DNA from: Alkalibacillus filiformis
Lineage (GTDB): Bacteria > Bacillota > Bacilli > Bacillales > Alkalibacillaceae
Direction of reading: 5' to 3'
NCBI RefSeq assembly: GCF_030814115.1
Contig: NZ_JAUSUP010000001.1
Coordinates: forward strand, 806,001-870,000
Length of the DNA: 64,000 nucleotides
Shown here: one piece after another, positions 7,703 to 17,046 of the stretch
Layout of the letters: each line of letters opens with the position of its first letter
Numbering within the stretch: the stretch's first letter is position 1
Translations under genes and position numbers: made by a program
The notes under the pieces: model-generated
The model's input: only the letters and a program-made list of their open reading frames with translations
Database searches by the model: none
What the model was told of the DNA's origin: nothing

Positions 7703-8392
7703 TTATTTTAACATTTCCAAAATAAATGAAGCACTGTTTTTGGCTGCACGGTCTAAGTACTCTTTAAATGACACATTAGATTCTTTACCAGCAATGTCTG
7801 ATAATGAGCGAATGATTAAACAAGGGGTATCATACTGATAACACACTTGCGCAATTGATACAGCCTCCATCTCTAGTGCTTTAATACTTGGGAAACGATT
7901 ACTTACCTCTGTAACACGATCTAAGTCTGACATAAACGAGTCACCAGTACCTATTAACCCTTTAGTCACTTTTACATCGCTCGGTAGTACTTCCTTAACT
8001 TTTTCTGCCTTATTAACTAGTTGTTCATGTGAAGGAAACGTTTCAGGCATTTGTGGGATTTGTCCATATTTATAACCAAATCCTGTTGCATCTGCATCAT
8101 GATGAAGTGTTTCTGTTCCAATTACGATGTCACCTACATTTAAATCTGGATCTACACCACCTGATGACCCTGTATTAATAACATAATCTGGCGCAAAACG
8201 TTCATGTAATATAGTTGTTGAAATGGCTGCATTCACTTTACCAATACCAGATTGAAGTAACACTACTTCTTGCCCTGCATACTCACCTACATAAAATATA
8301 CAATTAGCTACAACAAGCTCTTCAGTAATATTAACTTGTGACTTTAACCAATCCAATTCTTCTTCCATAGCTCCAATTATACCGTATTTCAT
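7703..8392 (-). CDS. mtnN: 5'-methylthioadenosine/S-adenosylhomocysteine nucleosidase
   Basis: This 229-residue enzyme hydrolyses methylthioadenosine and S-adenosylhomocysteine to adenine and the thioribose or ribosylhomocysteine, feeding methionine salvage and the activated methyl cycle. Visible family features are GIIGAMEEELD with catalytic Glu12, NTGSSGGV in the ribose-binding region, LEMEAVSIAQVC and RSLSDIAG with the catalytic Asp near residue 197. It is the promoter-distal gene of the greA-yrrS-mtnN run, as in B. subtilis. Confidence 0.95.
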   Translation of the reverse strand: MKYGIIGAMEEELDWLKSQVNITEELVVANCIFYVGEYAGQEVVLLQSGIGKVNAAISTTILHERFAPDYVINTGSSGGVDPDLNVGDIVIGTETLHHDADATGFGYKYGQIPQMPETFPSHEQLVNKAEKVKEVLPSDVKVTKGLIGTGDSFMSDLDRVTEVSNRFPSIKALEMEAVSIAQVCYQYDTPCLIIRSLSDIAGKESNVSFKEYLDRAAKNSASFILEMLK

Positions 8393-8413
8393 CGTTGTAC
8401 AACCTGCCTTTAT

Positions 8414-9121
8414 TTATTCTTCATCTTCTTCTGAAGTGTCTTCTTCGTTTTCATCTTCTTCACTACCATAGTCAGGATGTTGATCATTTTCATATAATTC
8501 TTCTACCTTTTGTGGTTCCCAGCCTTCATGTTCAATCCAATCTAAATAAACACGATAAATCTCTTGTTGTGCTGAATCTGTAACAGTACCAATTACTTGG
8601 TTCGCTACACCACCACTTTCCAATCTCCAAAAGATAATATCATCCTCAGACAAACCTGTAGCATATATAATGGCTTGTTCCATTTCTACACGGTCCTGTG
8701 TACCTTCACTAAATTGTGTTGTATGCGGTTCTTCTTGTTCCGTACCGATCGGTGTCCAATTACGTTCAATAACACGAACAACATTGTCCTCATCAGATTC
8801 ATATACATGCTCTTCTTCAGATTCCTCTTCATTACTTTCTTCTTCTGACGATTCATCAGTTGTTGATTCTTCTTGTTCTGAGGAATCCTCCTCTTCACCT
8901 TCACTCACTTCATTTTCGTTATGCTCTTCTTCTTCGTCTTCCGCGTCTGCAGATGTATTTTGCTCAGTTTGTTCTTCTTCTACTTCACCGTCGCCTCCGA
9001 AAATCCAGAAAGCAATGAAAACAACTAATAATATAATGATAGCCCATATTAGTATATTCATTGTTTTCGTATTTTTACGGCGTTTTTCATAACGTTCAGA
9101 TCGAGAATATTGATGATCCAC
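8414..9121 (-). CDS. yrrS: YrrS-like membrane-anchored protein (DUF1510), highly acidic
   Basis: The 235-residue product has a short basic N-terminus, one membrane helix (about residues 22-40), an extreme Glu/Asp/Ser linker (about 45-110) and a DUF1510 domain with NWTPIGTEQEEPHTTQF and IFWRLESGG. It ends in another acidic tail. Homologues sit next to the penicillin-binding protein gene pbpI in B. subtilis, and a role at the cell wall is assumed. Here no pbpI lies between greA and yrrS. The acidic linker is longer than in B. subtilis YrrS, consistent with salt adaptation. Confidence 0.85.
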   Translation of the reverse strand: MDHQYSRSERYEKRRKNTKTMNILIWAIIILLVVFIAFWIFGGDGEVEEEQTEQNTSADAEDEEEEHNENEVSEGEEEDSSEQEESTTDESSEEESNEEESEEEHVYESDEDNVVRVIERNWTPIGTEQEEPHTTQFSEGTQDRVEMEQAIIYATGLSEDDIIFWRLESGGVANQVIGTVTDSAQQEIYRVYLDWIEHEGWEPQKVEELYENDQHPDYGSEEDENEEDTSEEDEE

Positions 9122-9188
9122 TAGGTTCCCCTCCTCAATGAATTCAACTAATTTAATAATAGTACAGGAATTTCTTTTATTTGGTAAA

Positions 9189-9216
9189 TAGTCCTACACA
9201 ATGCTGTGTAGGACTA
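9189..9216 (-). terminator. Stem-loop after greA, possible terminator
   Basis: A perfect 12-bp inverted repeat, TAGTCCTACACA (9189-9200) and TGTGTAGGACTA (9205-9216), has a 4-nt loop. The tail on the minus strand (ATTTACC) is only weakly U-rich, so termination may be partial and yrrS could be read through. Confidence 0.55.
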
Positions 9217-9224
9217 CTTGATGT

Positions 9225-9701
9225 TTATTTTACTTCTTTAATTTTTACTTCGAATTCCCCACCTGGCGTTTGAACCATAGCTTGGTCACCAACTCTTTTA
9301 CCAAGTAAGCTTTGTGCCATTGGAGAATCATTTGAAATACGTCCTTCAAAAGGATCAGCCTCTGCACTACCAACGATTTGATACTCTTCTTCATCTCCAT
9401 CAGGTAATTCTTCAAAAACAACAGTTTTTCCTAATTGAACAACTTCATTGTTATCTTCATCATTCTCAATAATAACAGCGTAACGAATCATATTTTCTAA
9501 TTGAGAGATACGTGATTCTACGAAAGCTTGTTCATCTTTCGCTGCATCATACTCAGAGTTCTCAGAAAGGTCACCAAAGCTTCTTGCTACCTTAATACGC
9601 TCAACTACTTCTGGGCGCCTTTCGGTTTTTAGGTCTTCTAATTCTTGTTCTAATTTTTGTTTCCCCTCTTCAGTCATATAATAGCTTTTTTCTTCTGCCA
9701 T
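9225..9701 (-). CDS. greA: Transcription elongation factor GreA
   Basis: This 158-residue protein is of standard length, with an N-terminal antiparallel coiled coil (about residues 8-75, including [19 protein letters not shown] with the acidic tip) and a C-terminal FKBP-like domain ([18 protein letters not shown]). It rescues backtracked RNA polymerase by stimulating transcript cleavage. It follows udk as in other Bacillaceae. Confidence 0.96.
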   Translation of the reverse strand: MAEEKSYYMTEEGKQKLEQELEDLKTERRPEVVERIKVARSFGDLSENSEYDAAKDEQAFVESRISQLENMIRYAVIIENDEDNNEVVQLGKTVVFEELPDGDEEEYQIVGSAEADPFEGRISNDSPMAQSLLGKRVGDQAMVQTPGGEFEVKIKEVK

Positions 9702-9765
9702 GACTTAACACTCCTTTTAAATTCAGTTCTCTATTTCAATTAATTTTAATATTTATGATGGGAAC

Positions 9766-10398
9766 TTATATTTGCTTTTGATCGATAATGCTTTTTACTT
9801 TTGTTGATAATAAATCAATGGCAACATGATTTTGTCCGCCTTCTGGAATAATAATATCAGCATAACGCTTAGCCGGTTCTACAAACTGCAAATGCATAGG
9901 TCTTACAACGTTTATATACTGATCCATAACAGATTCCAATGTTCTGCCACGTTCTTTTATATCTCGCATCATTCTTCTAATAATTCTAATATCAGCATCC
10001 GTATCCACAAATACTTTTATATCCATCATATTACGTAATCTTTCGTCTTCTAATACTAAAATTCCTTCTAAAATTATAACTTCTTGTGGTTCAGTTTTAA
10101 TTGTTTCATTTGAACGGGTATGAAGCTCGTAATTATAGACCGGTTTTTCCACTGACTCTCGTTTTGATAAACGTTTCAAGTGTTCAAGTAATAAACCATG
10201 ATCGAATGCCAGAGGATGATCATAGTTCGTATTTAATCGTTCTTCAAATGGTATATGTGATTGATCCTTGTAATATGAATCTTGTTCTAACAATAAGATC
10301 GATGTATTTTCAAATTGTTCACAAATAGTACGAGTAACAGTTGTTTTCCCAGAGCCTGTCCCACCTGCTACACCAATAATAATCGGCTTATCATTCAA
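9766..10398 (-). CDS. udk: Uridine kinase
   Basis: This 210-residue P-loop kinase phosphorylates uridine and cytidine in pyrimidine salvage. It has Walker [13 protein letters not shown] at residues 9-20, [16 protein letters not shown] in the substrate region and [16 protein letters not shown] as the Walker B and lid area. Downstream of trmR here; in B. subtilis the two U32-peptidase-like genes yrrN and yrrO lie between, and they are absent. Confidence 0.95.
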   Translation of the reverse strand: MNDKPIIIGVAGGTGSGKTTVTRTICEQFENTSILLLEQDSYYKDQSHIPFEERLNTNYDHPLAFDHGLLLEHLKRLSKRESVEKPVYNYELHTRSNETIKTEPQEVIILEGILVLEDERLRNMMDIKVFVDTDADIRIIRRMMRDIKERGRTLESVMDQYINVVRPMHLQFVEPAKRYADIIIPEGGQNHVAIDLLSTKVKSIIDQKQI

Positions 10399-10429
10399 TT
10401 TATGAATACTCCCTTCTCACATGTCATAT

Positions 10430-11068
10430 CTAGTTAGTTTTTAAAGCAACCGCAATTCCATCTCCAGTTTCAATAATTGTTGTTTGATATTGAGGATGAT
10501 TCAATAGCCACTCATTAAATGACGCAATCTTTTCCCCGATCTTCACAAAACGTTTGTTGTCTTGTTTCTCCTTTGAAACATACCCCTTAAATAACACATT
10601 GTCAACTACTAACAAACTACCTTTTGATAAAAGTGGCGTAATTTTATCTACATAGTCTATATACTCACCTTTAGCAGCATCTATAAAGGCTAAATCAAAG
10701 CGTTCTGTTGTAAATCGATGGTCTAACCAATTTAGTGCATCATCTAAATCGATATGGACTCTGTCTTCTAGATTAGCTTTTTGAATATACTGTTTAGCAC
10801 TTTCAAACCTTTTTGCATCACGTTCAACGGTGTACACATGAACACCAGGCATACTACTTGCCATTTGGATCGCGGAATAACCAATGGCAGATCCGATTTC
10901 AATTATTTTATTAGATTGATGTATTCGAATCAACTGTTTTAAGTATTCAATACCATCTTTCTCCATAATCGGAACGTGATTTTCAATTGCATATTGTTCC
11001 ATCGATTCGATTAGAGGGTTAGATTCATCATTATATAAAGACTGCACGTATTGCTTTGTTTTATTCAT
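10430..11068 (-). CDS. trmR: tRNA 5-hydroxyuridine methyltransferase (YrrM/TrmR-like O-methyltransferase)
   Basis: This 212-residue class I SAM-dependent methyltransferase has the binding motif IIEIGSAIGYSAIQMAS (about residues 54-70), an acidic loop YTVERD and FDLAFIDAAKGEYIDYVD with metal-binding Asp residues typical of the O-methyltransferase family 3 fold. B. subtilis YrrM was shown to be TrmR, which methylates 5-hydroxyuridine-34 of tRNA to 5-methoxyuridine. Assignment here is by similarity and synteny. The usual neighbours making 5-hydroxyuridine (yrrN/yrrO, trhP1/P2) are missing from the locus. Confidence 0.85.
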   Translation of the reverse strand: MNKTKQYVQSLYNDESNPLIESMEQYAIENHVPIMEKDGIEYLKQLIRIHQSNKIIEIGSAIGYSAIQMASSMPGVHVYTVERDAKRFESAKQYIQKANLEDRVHIDLDDALNWLDHRFTTERFDLAFIDAAKGEYIDYVDKITPLLSKGSLLVVDNVLFKGYVSKEKQDNKRFVKIGEKIASFNEWLLNHPQYQTTIIETGDGIAVALKTN

Positions 11069-11129
11069 TTCTAAACCTCCAACAAGGGTTTAACAATTTC
11101 ATTCCTATACAATTTAAATATTTTACCAT

Positions 11130-11167
11130 AAAAAAAGACGGGAATGCGAATAATTTTACGCACTCCC
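11130..11167 (-). terminator. Terminator between mltG and trmR
   Basis: On the minus strand GGGAGTGCG pairs with CGCATTCCC (one mismatch) and is followed by GTC and seven T residues, so trmR, udk, greA, yrrS and mtnN probably have a separate promoter. Confidence 0.8.
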
Positions 11168-11177
11168 TTTTTTAATT

Positions 11178-12314
11178 TTATTCTTCTTCGTCCTCTCTTG
11201 GTGGTCGATGTTCTTCAATATTTTGCTGATGTTGTTCATAAGTTTCAGCAAAATAGTTTTCACCTTCATAAGAGGCCACAAAGTATAAATAATCGTGATA
11301 CTCTGGGTTGACTGCTGCCTTTAATGCACTTTCATGAAAACTTGCAATAGGACCTGGAGGTAAGCCAGTGTATTCATATGTGTTATAAGGATTATCATAT
11401 TCTAGATGCTCATATAAAACGCGTTGGTGATGTTCACCCATCGCATATAATACAGTAGGGTCAGTTTGTAATGGCATCGTTGGTTCCCTATTTAAACGAT
11501 TATGGAAAACACCAGAAATCATCAACCGGTCTTCCTCACCAACAGCCTCTAACTCAATGATTGAAGCTAAAGTTAATGACTCATGAATTGTCATTCCTCT
11601 TGCATCCATGGCATTAATATAATCGTATACTCTGTTCTGAGTATGTTGAAGCATTTTATCGACAACTTCTTCAACCGAAGGATCTTCTTCATGGAAATCG
11701 TAAGTAATAGCGTATAAGTATCCTTCTAATGGATACCTAACATCTTCTTGTAATATATCTTCAGTTAATAATCCTGGGTAATCTTCCATTAAAGATTCAA
11801 TATATTCATCATCTGTCATATACTCCATGAACTCATCTTCTTCAATGGATGTCTCATTAGCTAGAATCTCAGCAATGCGCTCAATGTTTGAGCCTTCAGG
11901 TATAGTAATAGAAAATAATGGCTCAAGCATAATACGGCCTGTCTTTAACGTCTCAATAATTTCATCAAGTTCAAGACTTCTTGACATGGTATAATCCCCT
12001 GCTTGAAAGTCTGACTCATTTTTAAACGTTACATATGTTTGAAAGATTGTAGCATTATTAATAAGGTCGTTCTCTTCCAAAATCTCTGCGATATCACCAA
12101 CATTCGATCCCATTGGAATCTCAACTTCTACAAGCTCATCATCTTCAGGGTCTACAGGGCTTAAACCCTCACTAACATAATTGTAAATAAAGTAACCAGC
12201 GATACCAAATACAATTAGGGCTACTAAGATTACAATTAAAACAACTTTTCTTACCATTCCCGCTTCCTTAGCTCGCTCTTGCTTTATACTGTTATAATCA
12301 TTGGAAGGTGACAA
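11178..12314 (-). CDS. mltG: Endolytic transglycosylase MltG (YrrL)
   Basis: This 378-residue membrane-anchored enzyme cleaves nascent peptidoglycan and is thought to terminate glycan strand synthesis. A membrane helix spans about residues 24-46. It is followed by a LysM-like segment (EIPMGSNVGDIAEILEENDLI) and the YceG domain with ASIIELEAVGEEDRLMISGV (catalytic Glu), YALTDPT-like LQTDPTVLYAMGE and YNTYEYTGLPPGPI. The start is a TTG at 12314 behind GGGGGAAG. The C-terminus is acidic. It is transcribed apart from yrzB because a strong terminator lies upstream. Confidence 0.92.
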   Translation of the reverse strand: MSPSNDYNSIKQERAKEAGMVRKVVLIVILVALIVFGIAGYFIYNYVSEGLSPVDPEDDELVEVEIPMGSNVGDIAEILEENDLINNATIFQTYVTFKNESDFQAGDYTMSRSLELDEIIETLKTGRIMLEPLFSITIPEGSNIERIAEILANETSIEEDEFMEYMTDDEYIESLMEDYPGLLTEDILQEDVRYPLEGYLYAITYDFHEEDPSVEEVVDKMLQHTQNRVYDYINAMDARGMTIHESLTLASIIELEAVGEEDRLMISGVFHNRLNREPTMPLQTDPTVLYAMGEHHQRVLYEHLEYDNPYNTYEYTGLPPGPIASFHESALKAAVNPEYHDYLYFVASYEGENYFAETYEQHQQNIEEHRPPREDEEE

Positions 12315-12410
12315 AATACTTCCCCCTATTCTTTACCTTTCTTTTATACCAATAAAAAGTATAAAAGAAAACGACTATTTTTTCTATCTTTGTCACTAAA
12401 TTATTTATTT

Positions 12411-12464
12411 TTTAAATAAAAACGAAACACTAATCGTATTTTACCACACGATCAGTGTTTCGTT
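12411..12464 (-). terminator. Terminator of the alaS-ireB-ruvX-yrzB operon
   Basis: AACGAAACACTAATCGT (12421-12437) and ACGATCAGTGTTTCGTT (12448-12464) form a 17-bp stem with one mismatch; the minus strand continues into TTTTTATTT. Confidence 0.88.
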
Positions 12465-12491
12465 ATATCAATTAATTTTAAAAACTATTGT

Positions 12492-12776
12492 TTAGTTAGA
12501 CTCATCATCAGATTCTGTAAATGTAGCTAACATTTCTTCGACCATTTCCCATTCTTCATCCGTTTCAATTTGGTATAAAGTGAGATCATCAGGGTCATCT
12601 TCTTTTTCTTCAAAACGGAAAGCGAATACTTCTACTTCCTCTTCTTCAGCTTGTTCAGCTGGAACCGCTACTAAGTATGATCTTTCAGTATGGTCCACAT
12701 CAAATGTAAATAAAACATCAAATAAATGTTCTTCCCCTGATTCATCAGGGATAATAATACGCTCTTTTTCCTGCAT
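12492..12776 (-). CDS. yrzB: DUF1292 family protein (YrzB-like)
   Basis: The 94-residue acidic protein begins with a DUF1292 core (RIIIPDESGEEHLFDVLFTFD) and contains FRFEEKEDDPDDLTLYQIETDEEWEMVEEM. Its function is unknown. The family is almost always encoded directly downstream of ruvX in Bacilli, as here (14 nt). It is soluble and without visible catalytic motif. Confidence 0.88.
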   Translation of the reverse strand: MQEKERIIIPDESGEEHLFDVLFTFDVDHTERSYLVAVPAEQAEEEEVEVFAFRFEEKEDDPDDLTLYQIETDEEWEMVEEMLATFTESDDESN

Positions 12777-12790
12777 CAGTTACACTCCTT

Positions 12791-13207
12791 TTAGCGATTT
12801 GAATCGAGATAACCTTGTAAGATCATCATTGCCGCCATTTTATCAATTACTTTCTTTCGCTTTTGACGACTCATGTCAGCATCTAGCAATACACGTTCAG
12901 CTGCCATCGTTGTTAAACGTTCATCCCACATGACAACAGGTAGTGAAAATTGTTCTTCTAGATACGCTGCAAACTGCTGACATGCTTCACCACGTTCTCC
13001 AATTGTACCATTCATATTCTTTGGTAGACCAACGACAACCTTACTGATTTCATACTCATCAATAAGTTGTTGAAAGCGATCTTTAACTGACGCGAATTCA
13101 GCTTCATCCCAATGAATTGTTTCGATTCCTTGGGCAGTAAAATGTAACGCATCTGATATTGCAACACCAATTGTTTTTTCACCGACATCTAAACCTAATA
13201 TTTTCAT
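12791..13207 (-). CDS. ruvX: Putative pre-16S rRNA nuclease / Holliday junction resolvase RuvX (YqgF, YrrK)
   Basis: The 138-residue RNase H-fold protein has the acidic residues of the family in [16 protein letters not shown] (Asp6), [17 protein letters not shown] and [12 protein letters not shown]. coli YqgF matures the 16S rRNA 5' end, and the family was earlier named as a resolvase, so either role is possible. It is placed between ireB and yrzB in the alaS operon. Confidence 0.93.
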   Translation of the reverse strand: MKILGLDVGEKTIGVAISDALHFTAQGIETIHWDEAEFASVKDRFQQLIDEYEISKVVVGLPKNMNGTIGERGEACQQFAAYLEEQFSLPVVMWDERLTTMAAERVLLDADMSRQKRKKVIDKMAAMMILQGYLDSNR

Positions 13208-13219
13208 GCAAAATCCTCT

Positions 13220-13480
13220 TTAACTTTTATTCGTCTGCAAATAATTCTTTACAACCTCTTCGATAATTTCATCTCTTTCAATTTGTGAGATTAAATTACG
13301 AGCATCATTATGTCGAGGGATATATGCAGGGTCACCTGATAATAAGTAACCGACTATTTGGTTGATTGGATTGTATCCTTTCTCTTCCAATGAACTATAA
13401 ACTTGATGTAAAATTTCGTTTACTAATTGTTCTTGTGAGTCATCTGAAAACTGAAATTTCATAGTGTGATCGTTCGACAT
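13220..13480 (-). CDS. IreB family regulatory phosphoprotein (YrzL, UPF0297)
   Basis: The 86-residue protein contains [29 protein letters not shown], the invariant core of the family; Enterococcus IreB is a substrate of the Ser/Thr kinase IreK. The preferred start is ATG 13480, seven nt after GAGGGGG; an upstream TTG at 13486 sits too close. It lies 46 nt downstream of alaS in the same operon. Confidence 0.92.
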   Translation of the reverse strand: MSNDHTMKFQFSDDSQEQLVNEILHQVYSSLEEKGYNPINQIVGYLLSGDPAYIPRHNDARNLISQIERDEIIEEVVKNYLQTNKS

Positions 13481-13526
13481 TTTCAATCCCCCTCAAACCA
13501 CTTTAACTCCATTATATACCTAAAAG

Positions 13527-16169
13527 CTACGAAGTTAAAACAGTTTTAATATAATCTTTCGCCGACGCTAGAGCTTCACCAATTTTTTCTGGTTGTTTAC
13601 CGCCAGCTTGTGCCATGTCTGGGCGACCTCCACCGCCACCACCACATCTTGTTGCAGCTTCTTTAATAACATGACCTGCATGAAATCCTCGATCGACTAA
13701 ATCTTTAGAAACACCTGAAGCCAATTGTACCTTGTCACCATTCTCCATTGCTAATAATATGATGCCTGAATCAACTTTTTGCTTTAATTCATCAACCATA
13801 TTACGTAAAGCGTTCATATCACTGACATCGACTTTCTGTGCTAAAAGATTAACATCATCAATCGTTTCAATTTCATCTAAAATGTTAGCTGATTCAACAT
13901 TAGCTAGTTTCGCTGATAGTGATTCATTTTCCTTTTGTAAGTCTTTCATTTCTTGGAAAAGTGTATCAATTCTTTGCGGTACTTGCTCAGTTTTAGTTTT
14001 CAACTTGTTAGCTGCTTCTGTTAATAACTGTTCTCTACCTTGATAGTACTCATAAGCTCCAGGGCCTGTGCACGCTTCTATTCTACGTGTCCCTGCACCA
14101 ATTCCTGTTTCTTGAGTAATTTTAAATAGACCAATCTCAGCTGTGTTATCAACGTGGCAACCTCCACAAAGCTCAATACTGTAATCATCAACAGCTACTA
14201 CTCTTACTTCTTCACCATATTTCGCATCGAATAATGCCATAGCCCCCATTTGTTTCGCTTCGTCCAATGATTTGTGCTTGATTGATACTGGAATGGAAGC
14301 CCACACTTTCTCATTTACTATCGTTTCTATTTGTTGTAATTCCTCTTCTGATACAGAATTAAAGTGTGTAAAGTCAAAACGCAAACGATCTGAAGCAACT
14401 AATGAACCCGCTTGATTGACGTGTTCACCTAACACATCTTTTAAGGCTTGGTGTAACAAGTGTGTTGCTGTATGGTTTTTAATTACTTGCTGACGTTCGT
14501 AACGTGTTACTTCAGCTGAGACTGATTGAGTAGCTTGTAAAGACCCTTCAATCACATCAACTTGGTGTAAGTTTTGGCCATTTGGACCTTTTTGAACATC
14601 CATCACTGAAGCTTTACCAGTTTCCGTCGTAATTATTCCTTTGTCTGCAATTTGTCCACCGCTCTCAGCATAAAATGGCGTTTGAGCAAGCACTAATGTT
14701 GCAACATCACCAGATTTTACTTCATCAACCAAATCTGAATCTTTAACAATAACATCTAGATTAGTATCAATTGCTAATTGGTCATAACCTACAAACTCAC
14801 TTGTCGTGTGTATTTGTTGTAACACTTGGTCTTGAACTTGCATAGAATCGACTTTTTGTCTTGCTTCACGAGCACGGTCACGTTGTTTTTTCATTTCTTT
14901 CTCAAATCCTGGTTCATCAATAGAGAAGCCTTCTGCCTGTACATATTCTTCTGTTAGCTCTTTTGGAAATCCATAAGTATCATAAAGTGTAAATACTTCT
15001 TCACCAGGAAAGACGTTACTTCCTTTTTCTTTTTCTGTTTTCATAACTTTTTCTAGTATTGCTAAACCTTCTTGGAGTGTTTCATGGAAACGTTGCTCTT
15101 CTTTTTTCATTACTTCTTTAATAAAGTCCTTTTTCTCATGAACTTCTGGATAAAATTCAAACATTATGTCTGCGACTTCATCAACTAATTGATACATGAA
15201 TGGTTCATTAATATTTAAGTCTTTAGCAAATCGAATAGCACGACGTAGTAACCTTCTTAATACATAACCACGACCTTCATTTGACGGTAATGCGCCATCA
15301 CCAATTGCAAAGGATACTGTTCTAACGTGGTCAGCAATTACTTTGAATGCTGTATCTTGTCTTGTTGATTGACCATATGTGACTTTAGAGATCTTCTCAG
15401 TACGTTCAATAATCGGTTTAAACAAATCCGTTTCAAAGTTCGTTTTTGTATCTTGAATGACCGATACGATTCTTTCTAACCCCATACCTGTATCAATATT
15501 TTTCTTAGGAAGTGGTGTGTACGTGTCATCAGGGTTATGGTTAAACTGTGAAAATACTAAGTTCCAAATTTCTAAATAGCGTTCATTTTCTCCACCTGGG
15601 TACAGTTCAGGATCATTAAGGTCATTACCATAACTATCACCACGATCGTAAAATATTTCAGTATTGGGGCCACTAGGTCCTTCCCCGATATCCCAGAAGT
15701 TTTCTTCAATTCGAATAATGCGTTCAGCAGGAACTCCAACTTTATTTAGCCAAATGTCATAAGCTTCTTCGTCTTCAGGGTGAACCGTTACAGATAGTTT
15801 ATCTTCATCGAATCCAATCCACTGATCACTCGTTAAAAATTCCCACGCCCATTCGATCGCTTCTTCTTTAAAGTAATCACCGATTGAGAAGTTACCTAAC
15901 ATTTCAAAAAAAGTATGGTGTCTTGCTGTAAAGCCGACATTTTCAATATCATTTGTTCTAATCGACTTTTGAGCATTAACGATTCTAGGGTTGTCAGGAA
16001 CAATTCGACCATCAAAATATTTCTTTAATGTAGCAACACCACTGTTAATCCATAATAAAGTTGGATCATCCTGTGGAACTAAAGAACGACTTGGCTCAAC
16101 TCCGTGATTCTTTTCCTTAAAAAAGTCTAAAAACATTTGTCTTACTTCATGTGATTGAAGTTGTTTCAT
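13527..16169 (-). CDS. alaS: Alanyl-tRNA synthetase
   Basis: The 880-residue class II synthetase charges tRNA-Ala and edits mischarged Ser and Gly. The aminoacylation core shows RNAQKSIR-like [17 protein letters not shown] and [17 protein letters not shown]. The editing domain has the metal ligands HTATHLLH and [17 protein letters not shown]-terminal coiled coil and the glycine-rich C-Ala end ([16 protein letters not shown]) follow. The gene is preceded by a T-box leader and heads an operon with ireB, ruvX and yrzB. Confidence 0.97.
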   Translation of the reverse strand: MKQLQSHEVRQMFLDFFKEKNHGVEPSRSLVPQDDPTLLWINSGVATLKKYFDGRIVPDNPRIVNAQKSIRTNDIENVGFTARHHTFFEMLGNFSIGDYFKEEAIEWAWEFLTSDQWIGFDEDKLSVTVHPEDEEAYDIWLNKVGVPAERIIRIEENFWDIGEGPSGPNTEIFYDRGDSYGNDLNDPELYPGGENERYLEIWNLVFSQFNHNPDDTYTPLPKKNIDTGMGLERIVSVIQDTKTNFETDLFKPIIERTEKISKVTYGQSTRQDTAFKVIADHVRTVSFAIGDGALPSNEGRGYVLRRLLRRAIRFAKDLNINEPFMYQLVDEVADIMFEFYPEVHEKKDFIKEVMKKEEQRFHETLQEGLAILEKVMKTEKEKGSNVFPGEEVFTLYDTYGFPKELTEEYVQAEGFSIDEPGFEKEMKKQRDRAREARQKVDSMQVQDQVLQQIHTTSEFVGYDQLAIDTNLDVIVKDSDLVDEVKSGDVATLVLAQTPFYAESGGQIADKGIITTETGKASVMDVQKGPNGQNLHQVDVIEGSLQATQSVSAEVTRYERQQVIKNHTATHLLHQALKDVLGEHVNQAGSLVASDRLRFDFTHFNSVSEEELQQIETIVNEKVWASIPVSIKHKSLDEAKQMGAMALFDAKYGEEVRVVAVDDYSIELCGGCHVDNTAEIGLFKITQETGIGAGTRRIEACTGPGAYEYYQGREQLLTEAANKLKTKTEQVPQRIDTLFQEMKDLQKENESLSAKLANVESANILDEIETIDDVNLLAQKVDVSDMNALRNMVDELKQKVDSGIILLAMENGDKVQLASGVSKDLVDRGFHAGHVIKEAATRCGGGGGGRPDMAQAGGKQPEKIGEALASAKDYIKTVLTS

Positions 16170-16193
16170 TTTTTTACCTCCTTTTTTATGTAC

Positions 16194-16455
16194 AAAAAAA
16201 TAGCCGTCTCTACACGTTACATGTAGGGACGACTATTGTGCGCGGTACCACCCTAATTATAGATTGATTATAATCTATCATCTCAGATCACCGTAACGTG
16301 GTGAGACGTCGGGGGTTAGCCGCTCTCCGGATTAGCTTCAATGACCCTTCACTTAGCATTTATCCCAGCTAACAAAATGCCTCTCTGAAAGTGGACTGTC
16401 ATTTACTCGTTTCCATCATTGATTTATGTCATTTAATTAATTTAACATGTTTTTC
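16194..16455 (-). promoter_or_regulatory. T-box riboswitch controlling alaS
   Basis: The minus strand carries AGGGTGGTACCGCG (16254-16241), the T-box that pairs with the tRNA acceptor end. It is followed by a terminator, AGTCGTCCCTACAT with CGTGTAGAGACGGCT, and seven T residues (16200-16194). Upstream are Stem I elements including the AG bulge (CAGAGAGG) and distal loop. By alignment with the hisS leader the specifier is GCT (16336-16334), an Ala codon, in the context GAAGCTAATCC. The Ala specificity agrees with the gene. Confidence 0.92.
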
Positions 16456-16463
16456 ATGACGTT

Positions 16464-16492
16464 ATTATAGATAATCGATTTGTTAATGTCAA
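16464..16492 (-). promoter_or_regulatory. Sigma-A promoter of alaS
   Basis: Perfect consensus hexamers, TTGACA (16492-16487) and TATAAT (16469-16464), are separated by 17 nt. Confidence 0.92.
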
Positions 16493-16505
16493 CTTATATA
16501 TGTAT

Positions 16506-16533
16506 CACAACCGTTCTATCCAGAACGGTTGTG
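16506..16533 (-). terminator. Stem-loop at the end of the recD2 gene group
   Basis: A perfect 12-bp stem, CACAACCGTTCT (16506-16517) with AGAACGGTTGTG (16522-16533), has a 4-nt loop. It lies just after the small gene at 16540 and before the alaS promoter. The tail is A/T-rich but has no long U run, so efficiency is uncertain. Confidence 0.55.
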
Positions 16534-16539
16534 TGTGCC

Positions 16540-16677
16540 TTAGAGATACCTTTTTCTTAGCTTTTTACCAGATTTACGAAGCTGCTTCCACATACCACTT
16601 TTACGTATATTATTACGATTACGCATAAAGTATAACGCGGCAGCTCCCATGACACCTGTTGAAATTACTCGACTCAA
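16540..16677 (-). CDS. Small basic membrane-associated protein (YrzQ/DUF3918-like)
   Basis: A 45-codon frame starts at TTG 16677, six nt after GGTGA. The product has a short hydrophobic helix (VISTGVMGAAALYFM) and a strongly basic tail rich in Lys and Arg (RNRNNIRKSGMWKQLRKS, then KKLRKRYL). The position upstream of alaS and the layout resemble B. subtilis YrzQ; this assignment is from memory of synteny and composition. Function is unknown. Confidence 0.6.
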   Translation of the reverse strand: MSRVISTGVMGAAALYFMRNRNNIRKSGMWKQLRKSGKKLRKRYL

Positions 16678-16791
16678 AGTTGTTCACCAACCTTTATCTA
16701 CTGATATGGTGCATAAACCTTTCAACAAGCAAGCATTGCGCTTTCTTCTGATTCCCCACCTATTAGCAAAGAATGGTCAACCTTGCCACAG

Positions 16792-16959
16792 TTATTCCGA
16801 AAACAGGTCGTCTAAAGAGGAAATCGTCCCATCCTCTTGCACTTCATGCACGTGCATTTTGCCATCTTCTACGGATAGTTCTATAAAACAGTTCCAACAA
16901 TAAAACTGCTGACTACCGATTTTACCGATATCAGATGCTTGGCAATTTGGGCAGTTCAT
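16792..16959 (-). CDS. Small zinc-ribbon-like conserved protein
   Basis: A 55-codon frame starts at ATG 16959, five nt after AGAGGGG. The product begins MNCPNCQASDIGKIGSQQFY and continues CWNCFIELSVEDGK, giving two Cys pairs (C3/C6 and C21/C24) that would bind one zinc ion. It ends EVQEDGTISSLDDLFSE. This pattern is common in Bacillaceae genomes next to recD2 and alaS, but no function is known to me. The start, composition and motif make it a convincing gene. Confidence 0.75.
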   Translation of the reverse strand: MNCPNCQASDIGKIGSQQFYCWNCFIELSVEDGKMHVHEVQEDGTISSLDDLFSE

Positions 16960-17046
16960 AAAAACCCCTCTTTCCTTTTTGCCTACATCCTCCCCGTTTT
17001 TTCTTTGTTCTATACCAAGGGTACGAACACTATTAGTTTGAGCGTT

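Noticed and set aside
8670-9092. 140-codon plus-strand frame rich in Ser opposite yrrS
   Set aside because: Its Ser-rich sequence is the mirror of the Glu/Asp codons of yrrS; an antisense shadow.
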